From an uncultured Caryophanales bacterium (GTDB taxonomy: Bacteria; Bacillota_I; Bacilli_A; RF39; UBA660), in the NCBI GenBank assembly GCA_947571655.1, contig CANOYR010000007.1:1-64000 (forward strand): 64,000 nucleotides of DNA. The letters are read 5' to 3'. The notes under the pieces were generated by a model, which made no database searches, was not told where the DNA came from, and saw only the letters and a list, made by a program, of their open reading frames with translations. The translations under genes and the position numbers were made by a program. Shown one piece after another: positions 1-9,582 of this stretch. Every line of letters starts with the position of its first letter. The first letter of the stretch is position 1.

Positions 1-615
1 ATTTCTTCCCGAGGAAAAAACATTATTTTAGTAGGGGGAACAGGTCTTTATATTCGTGCCTTATTATACAATTATCAATTCAAAGAAGAGGAGAATAAAC
101 AAGAATTGTTTGAACAATATAGTAATCAGGAATTAATTGCGGAATTAAAAAAATATACAAATTTAGAACTTCCACATGAGAATAATCGGAAACGCTTGAT
201 TAGGTTACTCAACCGCTATAAAAATGGAGAAACCATAATGCCACAAAGTAGTGAACCAATTTATGATTTCACCATGATTGGACTAACAACCGATCGAAAA
301 ATCTTATATGAAAAAATTAATCATCGAGTAGATCAGATGATGAAAGAAGGATTATTAGAAGAAGTAGAGTACTTTTATTCGCAAAACATTCGCAGTAAAC
401 CCATGACGACTGGAATTGGATATAAAGAGCTTTATGAATATTTGGATGGAAAATGTACAAAGAAAGAGGCAATTGAAAGAATAAAACAAAACTCAAGGCA
501 TTATGCAAAAAGACAATATACCTTTTTTAAACATCAATTTGATATTCGTTGGTACGAAATCAATCATCAAAATTTTGAAGAAACGATTGAGGAGGTTATG
601 AAAAATCTTGCTTAA
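1..615 (+). CDS. miaA: tRNA dimethylallyltransferase MiaA, 3' part (5' end outside window)
   Basis: The reading frame is open from the first base of the window, so this is a 5'-truncated gene of about 204 visible codons; the TTG at 106 is internal. The fragment starts just before the MiaA motif LVGGTGLYIRALL (fragment residues 10-22). It continues with RLIRLLNRYK and a C-terminal TTGIGYKELYEYLDG / RHYAKRQYTFFK segment typical of the family. MiaA transfers a dimethylallyl group to N6 of A37 in tRNAs reading UNN codons. In Bacillus miaA lies downstream of mutS-mutL; here mutS is at 19.5 kb and mutL is not in the window. Only the missing N-terminal P-loop prevents a full check. Confidence 0.95.
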   Translation: MSSRGKNIILVGGTGLYIRALLYNYQFKEEENKQELFEQYSNQELIAELKKYTNLELPHENNRKRLIRLLNRYKNGETIMPQSSEPIYDFTMIGLTTDRKILYEKINHRVDQMMKEGLLEEVEYFYSQNIRSKPMTTGIGYKELYEYLDGKCTKKEAIERIKQNSRHYAKRQYTFFKHQFDIRWYEINHQNFEETIEEVMKNLA

Positions 616-642
616 TCAAATTTAATTTTAGGGGGAATTTCA

Positions 643-1659
643 ATGGAAAAATATGAAGATAAAGAGATAGCTATTCAAAATATAACAAGGGAAATATTTA
701 GAAACTACGTGCTTCTAGCAAAACTTGAAATTGAGAAAAAAACAAATACAGAAGAATACAAAAATATAAGAAAAGAGATAATTGATGATACTATTATCGA
801 AAGTAAACTATATCACTCACTACTTACAAATCACAATTTCTTAAAAAGATATTATAATCAGAACTTCCAAATACCCGATGATTATGAAGATACATTAAAC
901 TATATATACACAGGAAATATTGACATTTGTTATCAAGATAGAATTGCAAGACAATTACAAAGAGTCATCCATTTTAGAAAAATTCGATCAAAACTTCCAA
1001 AATGGATTGAGATACAGAATGTTTCCTCCAAAGAACAAAAAGAACAATTTACTTATTGTATATTTTTTCTTTTAATGAGCTCAGACTATAATATGAATTA
1101 TCAAAAATTATTAAATGTAGAAAACCGATTGCAAGGTAATTTAACTGAAAATCAAAAAAGCCATTTAATCTTTCTAAAATATTACTATATCTTTATAAAT
1201 CCAAAAGCAGAACAAGCCTTTTTAAGTCCAACTTTTTTAAGGAAAAGAGCGTTTGATGAAAATACAGTATTCTTAGAAAAAGACTTTTTAGATCAGACCC
1301 TTAAACAGGGAGATTTATTTCACGAAATCTATTCTGATACTTATTATATAGAACTAATCGAACAGATAGAAAAAATCATAAATCGTTGGTGTCAGTATAC
1401 AAAAGAGTCTTCTTTCATTGATTTTTTAGATGAATTCTTTAAAATAGAGATAGATTCTATTCTTATATTTCTAAATTCTGAACAACTGAATCACATAAAG
1501 AATATGGTGGAAGCAGGTAAGAATTTCATAGAAAGTGGGGAAGCACCTTTTGAAATTTCTCATGTTCTATCAAAGATAAAGGAAAGAGTTGAAAAAAGAA
1601 CAAAGGAAATTGAGAAAGAATCCAACAATAAAACAATAAAAAAAGAATATAAGCATTAA
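643..1659 (+). CDS. Hypothetical protein, helical, 338 aa
   Basis: I do not recognise the family. The start is an ATG preceded by a strong AGGGGG ribosome binding site, 27 bp after miaA, so it may be co-transcribed with it. The protein is rich in Lys, Glu, Ile and Tyr, looks mostly alpha-helical, and ends in a strongly charged helix (about residues 310-338, many Lys/Glu). No signal peptide, membrane segment or cysteine motif is evident. It is probably cytoplasmic and lineage-specific. Confidence 0.7.
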   Translation: MEKYEDKEIAIQNITREIFRNYVLLAKLEIEKKTNTEEYKNIRKEIIDDTIIESKLYHSLLTNHNFLKRYYNQNFQIPDDYEDTLNYIYTGNIDICYQDRIARQLQRVIHFRKIRSKLPKWIEIQNVSSKEQKEQFTYCIFFLLMSSDYNMNYQKLLNVENRLQGNLTENQKSHLIFLKYYYIFINPKAEQAFLSPTFLRKRAFDENTVFLEKDFLDQTLKQGDLFHEIYSDTYYIELIEQIEKIINRWCQYTKESSFIDFLDEFFKIEIDSILIFLNSEQLNHIKNMVEAGKNFIESGEAPFEISHVLSKIKERVEKRTKEIEKESNNKTIKKEYKH

Positions 1660-1685
1660 CCATTTAGGTTTTCTTCTATTCTTTT

Positions 1686-2594
1686 TTAATTTGCTTCTAA
1701 ATATACAGCTTTATTAAAGACATGTTGATCCGCTTCTAACGATAGCAATTCTTCTGTTGTAATTAAAAAATAGCTATATTCCAAGACATCCTCACCAGTA
1801 TCTGTGATAGGATCATCCCATGTTAAATCTAAATGCAACCATTGATTGTCAATTTTTACCAAATTCCAAATATGGTTTTCACTAGCGATTTTATAATTTT
1901 CAATTCCAAATCGATCTAAAAATAATTTCATTGCATCTGCATATCCTCCACAGATTGCCTGATGTTCTACTAAAGCACCATAGGCAGTATCAGAATGATA
2001 TTGTTTTACTTTATTATCACTTCGAGCTTTATCATATTGAGTTGTATTAATAATATAATCGTGAATTGCCTTAATTTTTTCCTCTACTGTCATAGCTTCT
2101 TTGATATAAGTTCGTTCTACTGTTTCTAAAACTTTATTAATTTCTTCTTTTTGAGAATCTGTATAGACAGGATGAATGGTAATAGACACCTTTCCTAAAG
2201 TATCAAACTCCGTTTCAATATTCTTAAAACTATTATATACAGGAACATAATTATTAATTGTAGAAAGAAGCCCCTGATCATCTGATAAGTCATTGACATC
2301 AGAAATGCATTCTTCATATTCCTTTGGACAGAAAAATGTAAATTTCGTCATTCCAGAATTTAAAATTGTATAGTAGAGATTAATTAAATGCTTTTTGTCT
2401 TTTGGCATAAAATCATCAGTCAATTGGATATATTGATAATTTCTAGAAGATGCATATACATTATTCTCTAAAGTTGTTGTTGTTTCTGTTTTTTGAACAT
2501 AGATATTGACAAAAAAGGCAACAATTTCTTCATTATAATAAAAAGAAATGAATAAAACTACAATTAAACTAAATAAAAAAAATATTTTCTTCAT
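1686..2594 (-). CDS. Membrane-anchored transglutaminase-like protein
   Basis: A 302-residue protein with one N-terminal hydrophobic segment (residues 4-21) and a C-terminal transglutaminase-like core. The candidate catalytic triad is visible: Cys215 in AICGGYADAM, His241 in ENHIWNLV and Asp256 in WLHLDLTWDD. Bacterial relatives are usually extracytoplasmic cysteine peptidases or of unknown substrate rather than protein cross-linkers. The region between the anchor and the core (about 45-170) is not recognised. The gene is convergent with the hypothetical gene to its left, stands downstream of rpsT on the same strand, and starts at ATG after an aggagtg-like ribosome binding site. Substrate unknown. 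Confidence 0.75.
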   Translation of the reverse strand: MKKIFFLFSLIVVLFISFYYNEEIVAFFVNIYVQKTETTTTLENNVYASSRNYQYIQLTDDFMPKDKKHLINLYYTILNSGMTKFTFFCPKEYEECISDVNDLSDDQGLLSTINNYVPVYNSFKNIETEFDTLGKVSITIHPVYTDSQKEEINKVLETVERTYIKEAMTVEEKIKAIHDYIINTTQYDKARSDNKVKQYHSDTAYGALVEHQAICGGYADAMKLFLDRFGIENYKIASENHIWNLVKIDNQWLHLDLTWDDPITDTGEDVLEYSYFLITTEELLSLEADQHVFNKAVYLEAN

Positions 2595-2648
2595 ACAAAC
2601 ACTCCTATCATAATTATAGCAAACAAGGAAAAAAAAAAGAAGTAAAAC

Positions 2649-2912
2649 TTACTCCATTTCATTTTTCTTTTTCATTAATTTTGACTTTTCTCTAGCAGCC
2701 TTATTTTTATGAATTAAACCACTAGACACTGCTTTGTCAATTCTTTTAATAGCTGTACTTAATGTAGTTTCTGTTGCTTCCTTATCATTTGCAGCGATTG
2801 CGATATTACATTTCTTGATTGCGGTTTTCATACTGGAAGTGCCAACAGTATTTCTTTCTGATTTCTTTTTACTTGTAATTACTCTCTTTTTTGCACTTTT
2901 AATATTTGGCAT
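2649..2912 (-). CDS. rpsT: 30S ribosomal protein S20
   Basis: An 87-residue very basic protein starting MPNIKSAKKRV, the usual S20 beginning, with the conserved SAKKR...K...N pattern and a C-terminal GLIHKNKAAREKSKLMKK. The ATG at 2912 was chosen because the family starts here and an AGGTG site precedes it; a longer in-frame extension upstream (to 2972) has no family support. S20 binds the 5' domain of 16S rRNA during 30S assembly. As in Bacillus subtilis, rpsT is divergent from gpr. Confidence 0.96.
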   Translation of the reverse strand: MPNIKSAKKRVITSKKKSERNTVGTSSMKTAIKKCNIAIAANDKEATETTLSTAIKRIDKAVSSGLIHKNKAAREKSKLMKKKNEME

Positions 2913-3015
2913 GATTTTCACCTCACTTTTTAATAACAGTTTAATTCTAACAAATTTTTCTATAAAATGCAAATAAAACTTCTATTTTTTGGGAAAATAA
3001 TAATAGGTGAAAAGT

Positions 3016-4044
3016 ATGAAACATGAAATTGACTTAAAAAAATATACCATTCGAACAGATTTGGTAGTAGATTTACTAGCATCAAAAGAACTAGATGGAA
3101 TTACTGTCCGAGAAGAGGAAAAAGGACAAATCCATGTGACAGATGTTTTGGTAAAAGAAGAGAAAAATTCTCTTGAAAAAAAGAAGGGAAGATATGTAAC
3201 CATCGATTTTAAAGATGTTACAGACAAAAAAAATGCAAAAGAGGTAGAAAGTGTTTTTGTAAAATATTTAAAAGATTTTTTAGAGGAGGAGAATCTTTCC
3301 TTCGATGCCAAAGTCTTGGTTGTTGGACTTGGAAATGATGATTCTACTCCAGATTCTTTAGGACCAAAAACAGTAAAGCAAGTATTAGTTACTAAATACT
3401 TATTTGACATGGAAGAGGTAAATCCATCAAAAGAATATCGGAATGTAGCATCCTTCATTCCCGGAGTCATGGCAACAACAGGGTATGAAAGCAGTGATAT
3501 TATCCATAGCTTAATTACAACCAGCAAACCAGATTTTATTTTAGTAATTGATGCTTTGGCATCTAGTGCCATCTCCAGAGTTAATAAAACCATTCAAATT
3601 AGTAATACAGGTATTCTTCCTGGAAGTGGAATTGGAAATAAGAGAAAAGAAATCTCAAAAGAAACCTTGGGGATTCCTGTAATTTCGATTGGAGTTCCAA
3701 CAGTAATTGATGCAATAGTTCTAGTAAGTGATACCATTCAATACTTACTTCGACATTTTAGTTATCATAAGAAATACTTCAATAAGAATAAACTAGCCCC
3801 CATTACTTCTATTGATCCTTCTAACTTTAATGAAAATCTTTCTTTAGAGGAAAAAGAAACCTTCCTTGGAGAAGTTGGACAATTATCTGAAGAAGAACTT
3901 CAAGAATTAATCTTTGAAGTATTAACTCCTATTGGGTATCATATGGTAGTAACACCGAAAGAAGTAGACTTTGTAGTTTCTAAACTAGCAACCATTCTTG
4001 CAAATGGAATAAATCGAACTCTCCACAAAAATTTCGACAATTGA
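3016..4044 (+). CDS. gpr: Germination protease GPR (spore endopeptidase)
   Basis: A 342-residue member of the GPR family (MEROPS A25), which degrades small acid-soluble spore proteins during germination after being made as a zymogen in the forespore. Recognisable segments are YTIRTDLVVD near the N-terminus, VVGLGNDDSTPDSLGP, PGVMATTGYESSDI, KPDFILVIDALAS, TGILPGSGIGNKRKE and ETLGIPVISIGVPTV. The ATG at 3016 is chosen over the GTG at 3007 because AGGTG sits just before it. It heads the order gpr-spoIIP-yqxA-lepA known from Bacillus. Its presence implies SASP-type spores somewhere in the life cycle. Confidence 0.96.
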   Translation: MKHEIDLKKYTIRTDLVVDLLASKELDGITVREEEKGQIHVTDVLVKEEKNSLEKKKGRYVTIDFKDVTDKKNAKEVESVFVKYLKDFLEEENLSFDAKVLVVGLGNDDSTPDSLGPKTVKQVLVTKYLFDMEEVNPSKEYRNVASFIPGVMATTGYESSDIIHSLITTSKPDFILVIDALASSAISRVNKTIQISNTGILPGSGIGNKRKEISKETLGIPVISIGVPTVIDAIVLVSDTIQYLLRHFSYHKKYFNKNKLAPITSIDPSNFNENLSLEEKETFLGEVGQLSEEELQELIFEVLTPIGYHMVVTPKEVDFVVSKLATILANGINRTLHKNFDN

Positions 4045-4088
4045 TGATAGGTGAACTTGCTATACTTTGAGTAAAGTAGGTGATACTG

Positions 4089-5066
4089 ATGAAAAAGGTA
4101 GTGAAAACAAAATCAAAGAAAAAAAAGAAGCTAAAATATGGGGTTCTTCTTTTTCTATTTCTTGCATCTTTTTTCTATACTTGTATTACCCTCTCCTTAA
4201 AAATGTCAAATGAAGAATTTGTACGTTACTTATTTATGAAAGATGGAAATCAGACATTCCCCTTTTATTTTTCTAAATTTTATGATACCTTCATCAAAAA
4301 AGGCTTTTCTCTAAACTTCAAAAACCCATTCCAAATTTTTAAGGGAAATTACTCTTACCAAGATTATTCTGACAATGATAGTGATAATTCCACACAACCA
4401 GCAATTAGTACTTATGTACCAGATCCCTATCCAGAAAAAGAAATTGAAAAACCTAAAGTTTACTTATATAATACCCATCAACTAGAAGAATATTCTAGTA
4501 AAAATGTCGCCCAGTATAATGTTACTCCCAATGTAATGATGCTCAGCTATATTCTAAGGGAAAAATTAAATGATAGAGAAATTCCTACGATTGTGGAAGA
4601 AAATAATGTGTCAGAGTTTTTAAAAGCTAATAATTGGAATTATGCCTCCAGTTATAAAGTAACAAAATTATTATTAGAAGATGCAAAGACAAAAAATCCA
4701 ACATTAGAATACTACATTGACCTTCATCGAGATTCTGTAAAGAAATCAATTTCGACAACTACGATTGGTGGCAAAAGCTACGCTAGAATTCTATTTATCG
4801 CTGGATTAGAACATGAAAACTATCAATCCAACTTAGCCTTTATAGAAAAATTAAATACTCTTTTTAATACCTACTATCCAGGATTAAGTAGAGGAATCTA
4901 CAAAAAAGAGGGAACAGGTGTTAATGGAATTTATAATCAAGACTTTTCTCCACAAACCATTTTAATTGAAGTAGGGGGTGTCGATAATACGATAGATGAA
5001 GTTTTTTTAACAGCAGAAGCAATCGCCGATGTGTTAGAAAAATATATAAAGGAGGTCGTATCATGA
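4089..5066 (+). CDS. spoIIP: Stage II sporulation protein P (cell-wall hydrolase)
   Basis: A 325-residue protein with a Lys-rich N-terminus, one membrane segment (about residues 17-38), a linker and a SpoIIP catalytic domain starting at VYLYNTHQLEEY. Family hallmarks include the NTHQLEEY histidine/glutamate motif, YYIDLHRDSVKK and ILIEVGGVDNTIDEV. SpoIIP is an amidase and endopeptidase that works with SpoIID and SpoIIM at the engulfing septum; spoIIM is at 55.0 kb here. The ATG at 4089 follows an AGGTG site; the upstream GTG at 4080 overlaps that site and is unlikely. It follows gpr by 44 bp and overlaps the next gene by 4 bp (ATGA). Confidence 0.95.
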   Translation: MKKVVKTKSKKKKKLKYGVLLFLFLASFFYTCITLSLKMSNEEFVRYLFMKDGNQTFPFYFSKFYDTFIKKGFSLNFKNPFQIFKGNYSYQDYSDNDSDNSTQPAISTYVPDPYPEKEIEKPKVYLYNTHQLEEYSSKNVAQYNVTPNVMMLSYILREKLNDREIPTIVEENNVSEFLKANNWNYASSYKVTKLLLEDAKTKNPTLEYYIDLHRDSVKKSISTTTIGGKSYARILFIAGLEHENYQSNLAFIEKLNTLFNTYYPGLSRGIYKKEGTGVNGIYNQDFSPQTILIEVGGVDNTIDEVFLTAEAIADVLEKYIKEVVS

Positions 5067-5383
5067 AAAGGGATTGGGTTCGAATCATTGGAATGACATT
5101 ACTTTTTCTATTCCTAGGACTTTACTTGGCATCAAGAAATGGATATATTGACTATCAAGCAAGAAATCAAATGATACTAACACAAGAACAAATTAAAAAA
5201 TTTGAAGAAGATGTAAAAAATCAAAGACCAATCGATATTGACAATTATATTGTTCGAGAAGAAGACCTTTATGACAACCAGCTATCAAAAACTTCCTTAA
5301 AAATATCCAATACGATTGGTCGCACCATACAAAATATTTTAAATTTTATTTTTGGAAAATTAGAAGGATTGATGGAATCTTAA
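5063..5383 (+). CDS. Small membrane protein in the YqxA position
   Basis: A 106-residue protein with one N-terminal membrane segment (about residues 8-24) followed by a charged soluble part. It overlaps spoIIP by 4 bp with an AGGAGG-type site inside spoIIP, so the two are translationally coupled. Bacillus subtilis has yqxA, a small sporulation-associated membrane protein, at exactly this position between spoIIP and lepA. The assignment here rests on position and topology; I cannot show sequence homology by eye. Likely part of the sporulation operon. Confidence 0.75.
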   Translation: MKRDWVRIIGMTLLFLFLGLYLASRNGYIDYQARNQMILTQEQIKKFEEDVKNQRPIDIDNYIVREEDLYDNQLSKTSLKISNTIGRTIQNILNFIFGKLEGLMES

Positions 5384-5600
5384 TTCTCTTCTGTTTTCGT
5401 TTGAAAACGCCATCATCACTTTCTGAAAAATAAGTTTTTTCTAATTGTTTGAATTCTGAATACTCTTTATATTGAAATAAGAACTTATCAAAATCTAAAA
5501 AAGGATTGATAAAATAACAAACAAAGTAGTTCCTCCCTTTAAGAAAAAAGCTAATCTGCAAAATTAAATCTTTTTCATAAATAAATGATAAATTTAATAA
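5384..5600 (-). other. Possible gene remnant or startless open frame
   Basis: An antisense frame is open from a stop near 5609 to about 5349 with protein-like composition (for example FVCYFINPFLDFDKF, YSEFKQLEKTYFSE), but no ATG or GTG start with a ribosome site is present; only a TTG at 5561. It overlaps the end of the upstream gene. It could be the degraded end of an old gene or chance. The rest of this 280-bp interval holds the lepA promoter region. Confidence 0.25.
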
Positions 5601-5641
5601 TTAACCAGTAGCAAGGACTATTAAATTCTATTTATTTTTGA

Positions 5642-5647
5642 TATAAT
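5642..5647 (+). promoter_or_regulatory. -10 element of the probable lepA promoter
   Basis: A consensus TATAAT lies 18 bp upstream of the lepA ATG at 5665, giving a very short leader with the AGGTG ribosome site. No convincing -35 is visible at 16-18 bp upstream, so this is a partial match. Confidence 0.5.
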
Positions 5648-5664
5648 AAGCGCAGGTGATAGCA

Positions 5665-7461
5665 ATGAAAAAGAAAAATATTCGTAATTTTTCAATTATA
5701 GCACACATTGATCATGGAAAAAGCACATTAGCAGATCGACTGTTAGAAGAAACAGGAGCACTTTCTAAACGAGAATTGAAAGAACAAATGTTAGATTCGA
5801 TGGATATTGAAAGAGAACGCGGAATTACAATTAAATTAAACGCAGTAGAATTAAATTATCAATATCAGGAAGAAAACTATCTTCTTCATTTAATTGATAC
5901 TCCAGGTCATGTTGATTTTTCTTACGAAGTAAGTCGGAGCCTAGCAGCTTGCGAAGGAGCTCTTTTAGTAGTAGATGCAGCTCAAGGAATTGAAGCCCAA
6001 ACTTTAGCAAATCTATACTTGGCATTAGAACATGATTTAGTAATTATTCCAGTGATTAATAAAATTGATCTTCCCAATGCAAACCCTAAGAGAGTAGAAA
6101 AAGAATTGATGGATACTATAGGATTCTCTGAGGAAGAATTTATATTAACCAGTGCGAAAACAGGAGAGGGAATCAAAGAACTTTTGCAAGCAATTATTGA
6201 AAGAATCCCTCCTCCTAAAGGTTGTGAAAAAGATCCTCTACAAGCTCTAATTTTTGATAGCTTTTTTGAATCCTATCGTGGGGTTATTATATCGACACGA
6301 ATCGTAAATGGTTCAGTTCATGTAGGAGATAAAATTCAAATGATGGAAACGAATGCTGTTTATGACGTAACAGAATTAGGAGTAACTACACCAAAAGAAG
6401 AGAAAAGAGAATGTCTAACAGCAGGAGATGTTGGCTATATTGCAGCCTCTATTAAAGATATTAGAGATGTCTCTGTTGGAGATACCATTACTCATTTTAA
6501 AAATCCCTGTAAAACACCATTACCTGGATATCAACCAATGAAATCTATGGTATTCTGTGGACTTTTCCCGATTGAATCTTCTAAATTTGAAGATTTACGG
6601 GAAGCCTTAGAAAAACTAAAATTAAATGATGCCTCTTTAGTATTTGAACCAGAAACATCAGAAGCCTTAGGGTTTGGTTTTCGTACTGGATTCTTAGGAC
6701 TTCTCCATATGGAAATTATCGAAGAAAGAATTGAGCGAGAATTTGGAATAGAAATTATCGCAACCAGTCCCAGTGTCGTATATGAAATAGAATTAACTGA
6801 CCATTCTGTCATTTTAGTTGATTCTCCTAGTAAACTTCCTGAAAAACAAAAAATTTATGAAATTAGAGAACCTTATATTAAAACCAGCATTTTTACTCCT
6901 AGTGAATACATTGGCCCAATTATGGAACTCTGTCAAAATAAAAGAGGAAGTTACATTGGAATGGAATATATCGATGAAAAAAGAGTCAATATTCATTATC
7001 AAATCCCACTTTCAGAAATTGTGTATGACTTTTTTGATAAACTAAAATCTTATACCAAAGGATATGCTTCCTTTGACTATGAAGTAATCGGGTATCAACC
7101 AAGTGAACTCGTTAAAATGGATATTCTACTCAATGGAGAAGTTGTCGATGCATTAAGTACAATTGTTCATAAAGACTTTGCTTATAACCGTGGAAAAGCA
7201 GTCGTCGAAAACCTAAAAAATTTAATTCCAAGACAAATGTTTGAAGTACCAATTCAAGCATCCATTGGTTCCAAAATCATTGCTCGTACAGATATTAAAG
7301 CATTACGAAAAAATGTATTAGCAAAATGCTATGGTGGAGATATTACAAGAAAACGAAAACTATTAGAAAAACAAAAAGAAGGAAAAAAACGAATGAAACA
7401 GATTGGAAGTGTGGAAGTTCCTCAAGAAGCATTCCTAGCCGTTTTAAAAATGGAGGAATAA
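5665..7461 (+). CDS. lepA: Elongation factor 4 (LepA)
   Basis: A 598-residue translational GTPase. The G1 motif AHIDHGKST, switch region [15 protein letters not shown]3 DTPGHVDF and G4 NKIDLP are all visible in the first 140 residues. The LepA-specific C-terminal domain includes [23 protein letters not shown]4 binds stalled ribosomes and can back-translocate tRNAs. The ATG at 5665 follows AGGTG; the GTG at 5656 is inside that site. It follows the sporulation block exactly as in Bacillus and is followed by a small gene and hemW. Confidence 0.98.
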   Translation: MKKKNIRNFSIIAHIDHGKSTLADRLLEETGALSKRELKEQMLDSMDIERERGITIKLNAVELNYQYQEENYLLHLIDTPGHVDFSYEVSRSLAACEGALLVVDAAQGIEAQTLANLYLALEHDLVIIPVINKIDLPNANPKRVEKELMDTIGFSEEEFILTSAKTGEGIKELLQAIIERIPPPKGCEKDPLQALIFDSFFESYRGVIISTRIVNGSVHVGDKIQMMETNAVYDVTELGVTTPKEEKRECLTAGDVGYIAASIKDIRDVSVGDTITHFKNPCKTPLPGYQPMKSMVFCGLFPIESSKFEDLREALEKLKLNDASLVFEPETSEALGFGFRTGFLGLLHMEIIEERIEREFGIEIIATSPSVVYEIELTDHSVILVDSPSKLPEKQKIYEIREPYIKTSIFTPSEYIGPIMELCQNKRGSYIGMEYIDEKRVNIHYQIPLSEIVYDFFDKLKSYTKGYASFDYEVIGYQPSELVKMDILLNGEVVDALSTIVHKDFAYNRGKAVVENLKNLIPRQMFEVPIQASIGSKIIARTDIKALRKNVLAKCYGGDITRKRKLLEKQKEGKKRMKQIGSVEVPQEAFLAVLKMEE

Positions 7462-7462
7462 G

Positions 7463-7894
7463 ATGAAATTAGAACATATAGATTTTTATTTAATGGACTA
7501 TGATACTTATCATCAAACCATTGGAAATTCTTATCAAGAATATTCCTCTTGGATTCAGCAAATAAATCTGAAAAGGCTTGAAGATTTTACTCTTCGAAAA
7601 AAAGAAAAAAATCAACATGAAAAATCAACAGAAAAAAAATCCTTAGAAAATACAAAAAAAGAAGATTCAAACTCATCTTTAGAAATTTTTCTCTTTTTAT
7701 TAGAATTTTTAAGTAATCGATATGGCTCTTTTTGTCCTTCGCCTAATTTTAAAAATTTATCTACTCAAGAAAAAATATGGGAATTATTTTCTTTTTATGA
7801 ATCCATTGGTCTTAGTAGGGAAAGTACCATTGATATGGTTTTTAGATACTATCATTATCCTAAAAAGATTCGAGTAAAAAAATATGGTTCGTAG
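7463..7894 (+). CDS. Hypothetical protein between lepA and hemW
   Basis: A 143-residue protein of no family I recognise, starting 1 bp after the lepA stop codon and overlapping hemW by 11 bp, so it is part of that operon. Its centre (about residues 45-75) is Lys/Glu/Asn/Ser-rich and probably disordered; the ends look helical, with GLSRESTIDMVFRYYHYPKK near the C-terminus. No transmembrane segment or metal site is evident. Tight coupling suggests expression with lepA, but a function cannot be read. Confidence 0.65.
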   Translation: MKLEHIDFYLMDYDTYHQTIGNSYQEYSSWIQQINLKRLEDFTLRKKEKNQHEKSTEKKSLENTKKEDSNSSLEIFLFLLEFLSNRYGSFCPSPNFKNLSTQEKIWELFSFYESIGLSRESTIDMVFRYYHYPKKIRVKKYGS

Positions 7895-8984
7895 TTGTTA
7901 TATCCATATTCCCTTTTGTAGTCATATCTGTAGTTATTGCGATTTCTCTAAAATGTATTATCATCCTGATTGGTGCAATCGTTATTTAACAGCTCTTGAA
8001 AAAGAAATTGAACAAAATTATCAAAAAGAAGTTTTAGAAACAATTTATATTGGAGGAGGAACGCCTTCTTCTTTGTCAGTAGAGGAATTAAACCGTTTAT
8101 TTCAAATTTTAGAAAAATTAAAGCGGAGTAGGAATTGTGAGTTTACAGTAGAATGTAATGTTGAAAATATCACAAAAGAAAAATTAGAACTGTTCTTAAA
8201 AAAGGGAGTGAACCGAATTAGTATTGGAGTTCAGTCTGCAAACCCTAAAATTCTAGATTTTTTAGAAAGACCATATCGAAAAGAAGAAATAAAAAGAATT
8301 ATTTCATTAGTCAAAGAAGTTGGTTTTTCTAATATTAATGTTGACTTAATGTATGCGATTCCAGGACAAACTTTAAATGATTTAGAAAACGACCTAGATT
8401 TTTTTCTTAATTTAAATGTCCCTCATATTTCTACATATTCTTTAATGATTGAAAATCATACAAAACTAGGAAACCAGAAAGTAGAAGCCATCAAAGAGGA
8501 ATTAGATTACGAAATGTATCAAAAAATCCATAAGAAATTAGAAGAATTTTCCTATGAACATTATGAGATTAGTAACTTTGGAAAGATAGGATATTTTTCC
8601 AAACATAATCTTACCTATTGGAAAAACTTAAAATATTATGGATTCGGACTTGGAGCCTCTGGATTTCTTTCCAATATTCGATATACTAATACCAAACAAT
8701 TTCAAAATTATGAACAAGGAAACTTTCGAAATTTTGAGGAAAAAATATCAAAGAAAGTTGACATGGAAAATGAAATCATGTTAGGATTAAGGACGATGGA
8801 AGGTATTTCCAAAATAGAATTCATTCATAAATTTGGACAGAAGTTAGAAGATGTTTTTCCGATGATTCAAAAACTTGTGAAAGAGAAGAAACTATTAGAA
8901 ACAAAAGAAAATTATCGAATTCCCTTTTCTTATTGGTATCTTTCCAACGAAATTATTATTTATTTTATAGGAGAAGTAGAGTAG
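7884..8984 (+). CDS. hemW: Radical SAM protein HemW (oxygen-independent coproporphyrinogen oxidase-like)
   Basis: A 366-residue radical SAM enzyme. The 4Fe-4S cluster motif CSHICSYC sits at residues 12-19 after CYIHIPF; IYIGGGTPSSL and RISIGVQSANPKIL are family signatures. HemW proteins are often annotated as HemN, but HemW is regarded as a heme chaperone rather than the oxidase, and position next to lepA is classic for hemW in Firmicutes. No other heme biosynthesis gene is in the window. The start overlaps the upstream gene by 11 bp. Confidence 0.92.
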   Translation: MVRSCYIHIPFCSHICSYCDFSKMYYHPDWCNRYLTALEKEIEQNYQKEVLETIYIGGGTPSSLSVEELNRLFQILEKLKRSRNCEFTVECNVENITKEKLELFLKKGVNRISIGVQSANPKILDFLERPYRKEEIKRIISLVKEVGFSNINVDLMYAIPGQTLNDLENDLDFFLNLNVPHISTYSLMIENHTKLGNQKVEAIKEELDYEMYQKIHKKLEEFSYEHYEISNFGKIGYFSKHNLTYWKNLKYYGFGLGASGFLSNIRYTNTKQFQNYEQGNFRNFEEKISKKVDMENEIMLGLRTMEGISKIEFIHKFGQKLEDVFPMIQKLVKEKKLLETKENYRIPFSYWYLSNEIIIYFIGEVE

Positions 8985-8985
8985 T

Positions 8986-9567
8986 ATGAATAAAATTCAA
9001 TGTTTTGAAAAAGAAATTAGTTATATCAAAGAAAAAACTTACCAAGAAGAATTAAAAAAATTAATTGAAGGACTTCCAGATTACTTTTTTGAGATTGAAG
9101 CTTCTTCCACTGGAAAATATCATCCTAAATATACCTTAGGAACAGGAGGACTTCTCCGACATACTAAATCTGCAGTAAGAATTGCCTTAGAATTATTAAA
9201 TGATCCAGCAATTGGAGATAAATATACATCTCGTGAAAAAGATTTAATGCTAATTGCTTTGATATTACATGATGGATTAAAATGTGGAGTACCAAAAGAA
9301 CAATATACAAGGGCAGACCACCCATTACTTGCAGCAAACTATGTGAAAGAATGTAAGAATCTTAATCTATCAGAATCTGATATCAATTTTCTTTATGATG
9401 TAATTTCTTCTCATATGGGACCTTGGAATACCAACCCATATACCAAAGAGGAAATCTTACCAAAACCAAAAACACGTTATCAAAACTTTGTTCATATGTG
9501 TGATTACTTGGCAAGTAGAAAATTTCTACTAGTAGAATTTGATGAAAAAAATAATATTATTGATTAA
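8986..9567 (+). CDS. HD-domain phosphohydrolase-like protein
   Basis: A 193-residue protein with the HD superfamily metal ligands in order: His59 (LLRHTKSA), His95-Asp96 (LILHDGLK), His112 (DHPLLAA) and His143 (SSHMGPW). Such proteins hydrolyse phosphomonoesters or nucleotides; the specific substrate cannot be deduced. It starts 1 bp after the hemW stop codon and is followed by a terminator, so it is probably the last gene of the lepA-hemW operon. Confidence 0.8.
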   Translation: MNKIQCFEKEISYIKEKTYQEELKKLIEGLPDYFFEIEASSTGKYHPKYTLGTGGLLRHTKSAVRIALELLNDPAIGDKYTSREKDLMLIALILHDGLKCGVPKEQYTRADHPLLAANYVKECKNLNLSESDINFLYDVISSHMGPWNTNPYTKEEILPKPKTRYQNFVHMCDYLASRKFLLVEFDEKNNIID

Positions 9568-9582
9568 CCGTTTTATGAGGAT

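Noticed and set aside
2970-3010. A sigma-F/sigma-G-like box (GCAAATA ... GGGAAAATAA) before gpr
   Set aside because: The -10 would sit so close to the ATG that the transcript would lose the ribosome site; spacing is also off by one or two bases.
2982-3593. 203-codon antisense frame opposite gpr
   Set aside because: It lies fully opposite a well-supported gene and has low-complexity Ser/Phe/Lys composition typical of an antisense shadow in AT-rich DNA.
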